In this document: piece after piece, positions 62,853-64,000 of the stretch
How positions within the stretch are numbered: the stretch's first letter is position 1
Layout: every line of letters begins with the position of its first letter
NCBI RefSeq assembly: GCF_000203815.1
Contig: NW_004457735.1
Coordinates: 62,001 to 126,000, forward strand
Length of the DNA stretch: 64,000 nt
Direction: 5' to 3'
From: Cavenderia fasciculata
Lineage: Eukaryota > Evosea > Eumycetozoa > Acytosteliales > Cavenderiaceae
Made by a program: the position numbers and the translations under genes
The notes under the pieces: generated by a model
Database searches by the model: none
Told to the model about the DNA's origin: nothing
Seen by the model: only the letters and a program-made list of their open reading frames with translations

Positions 62853-64000
62853 CTATAGATTTTTAAATACATCTTTAAATCGGTTACTATTGGATGTACT
62901 CCATGCAGCAGTAATATATAAAAGTGATGCAAAAACATTGAAATAATTGGTCCATGGAAGGTATTGTGGGAAAAACGCTAGATATAGGGAATAGGTGGTG
63001 GAGGCTACCAAGGCTGCTTGTCTCTTCCAAGGTGTATTTCTAGATAAAAGAAAAGATGATAGGAAAAAGATCCAACTCTTTCTGGCAGCATTGGAAATGG
63101 CTTCGAGTAGTAATAGTACCACTCGTTTTCTACTCTCTGGCACGCCAATCGTAACAACGTGCAACAATTTCATTTTCTTTTGTTTGCTAATATACATGAC
63201 CACTCTAGAGATTGATACCCAAATACCCAACAAAAAGTTGCTAGTAATTAAAACACGACGAGAATACTTTAATCCCCATTTCATTCTTCCTTGTTCTTCT
63301 TCCATCTCTTTGATCCTATCTTTTAATAATTCAACTTCTGCCAAAATTGCTTGTATTTGTGTTTCTAATCTATGTACAATTTCTATAGAAAATAATAAAA
63401 GTAATTAATTATTGACATTTACAAAAAATCTATGATACAATACCATCTTTTGTTTCATAATTATTATTATTATTATTATGTTGGTTAGAGGTTAATCTAT
63501 AAAGATTATTGGTACTACCATTACTCTGTTGATATTTTGATGATAGGTATGGACTTGGAAGTGTATTATTACCATTATTACCATTATTATTAAAAGATGA
63601 AATGTTGAATGGTAAAAAGGAGGGTGATGGTTGTTGATAATTGGTTGTTGTAGTAGTTGTGGTTATAGTATTTACAGAAGGTTGTGACGAGATGTTTTGA
63701 ATGTTGTTGATACTTGGACTGTTGCTTAGTCCATAGTTTGCTAGATTTGGATAACTTATTGCTGTTATGTTGTAATTGGTTTCACGTGGTGTGTGACGTG
63801 GTGTATATCCACCATTGGAGCTTTGTTGTTGTTGTGGTTGTTCATTGTTGTTGGAAGATGTAATAGATGGTGATTGAAGTAAAGGATTCTGATTCAAGAA
63901 TGGTGTACTCTTACTTCTCTTCATATATGATTCTGAAGAATAGATGTTACTACTATTGAATCCTCCTCCAACTCCACCGGCACCGCTACTAAATGATGGA
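62853..64000 (-). CDS. Membrane protein with low-complexity N-terminus, partial (5' end outside)
   Basis: The coding frame is open to the right edge, so the start is outside. Exons seen are >64000-63444 and 63382-62853, joined in phase (donor GTATTG), giving at least 360 residues. The N-terminal part is Ser/Asn/Gln/Gly-rich (RHTPRETNYNI). It is followed by a helical stretch (HRLETQIQAILAEVELLKDRIKEMEEEQG) and four or so hydrophobic segments with basic turns between them (ISKQKKMK, PESRKRV). The protein ends KDVFKNL. No known family is recognised; it could be an organelle membrane protein. Confidence 0.7.

Overview
The window is nuclear DNA of a dictyostelid social amoeba. The evidence is an AT-rich genome of compact genes, short introns of about 55 to 160 bases with GTATGT or GTAAGT donors and T-rich acceptors ending in TAG, long in-frame CAA (Gln) and AAT/AAC (Asn) runs, and gene families typical of these amoebae: a kinesin-6 of the Kif12 type, STE-type kinases with low-complexity tails, FYVE RhoGEFs, small stefins and an ankyrin-type multigene family. 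Coding GC looks higher than in Dictyostelium discoideum, so a group 1-3 dictyostelid (Cavenderia, Heterostelium or Tieghemostelium type) is more likely. This is an inference from composition, not a species identification.

Layout, left to right. 1-9 kb: the 3' part of a TPR protein; a Gup1-like MBOAT acyltransferase; a dCTP-deaminase-like protein; an STE-type kinase. 9-21 kb: a CCCH/Smr RNA-associated protein; a myristoylatable EF-hand protein; a TMF1-like golgin; two tandem cystatins; a DEDDy 3'-5' exonuclease; the autophagy protein VMP1. 21-33 kb: a gene with a duplicated Cys/His module beside a 2 kb intergenic region; a 2H phosphoesterase; an orphan polytopic membrane protein; malonyl-CoA decarboxylase; a DH-PH-FYVE RhoGEF. 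33-46 kb: a 1.6 kb intergenic region with palindromes; an aldo-keto reductase; a small orphan; a transglutaminase-core protein; an anoctamin; GAR1; prohibitin 2. 45-64 kb: a TPR protein; a Cys-rich surface protein; uracil-DNA glycosylase; MIX23; a glutaredoxin-like protein; a LIM protein; kinesin-6; an orphan type II membrane protein; an ankyrin-family pseudogene; AIF1; and a membrane protein that runs off the right edge.

The genes are mostly independent housekeeping or signalling genes and I see no operon. Some share themes: mitochondrion (PHB2, MIX23, malonyl-CoA decarboxylase, the glutaredoxin-like protein), membrane and autophagy (VMP1, Gup1-like, anoctamin, TMF1), cytoskeleton and Rac signalling (RhoGEF, LIM, AIF1, kinesin-6, STE kinase), and dU/dC metabolism (dCTP deaminase-like, UNG).

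Exon joins were worked out by eye from splice signals and reading phase. I saw no rRNA, no convincing tRNA, no CRISPR array and no intact mobile element. The best leads are the tandem Cys/His module, the dCTP-deaminase-like gene, the in-frame hydrophobic intron of the golgin gene, the interrupted QxVxG motif of the cystatin pair, and palindromic or inverted elements in the long intergenic regions.
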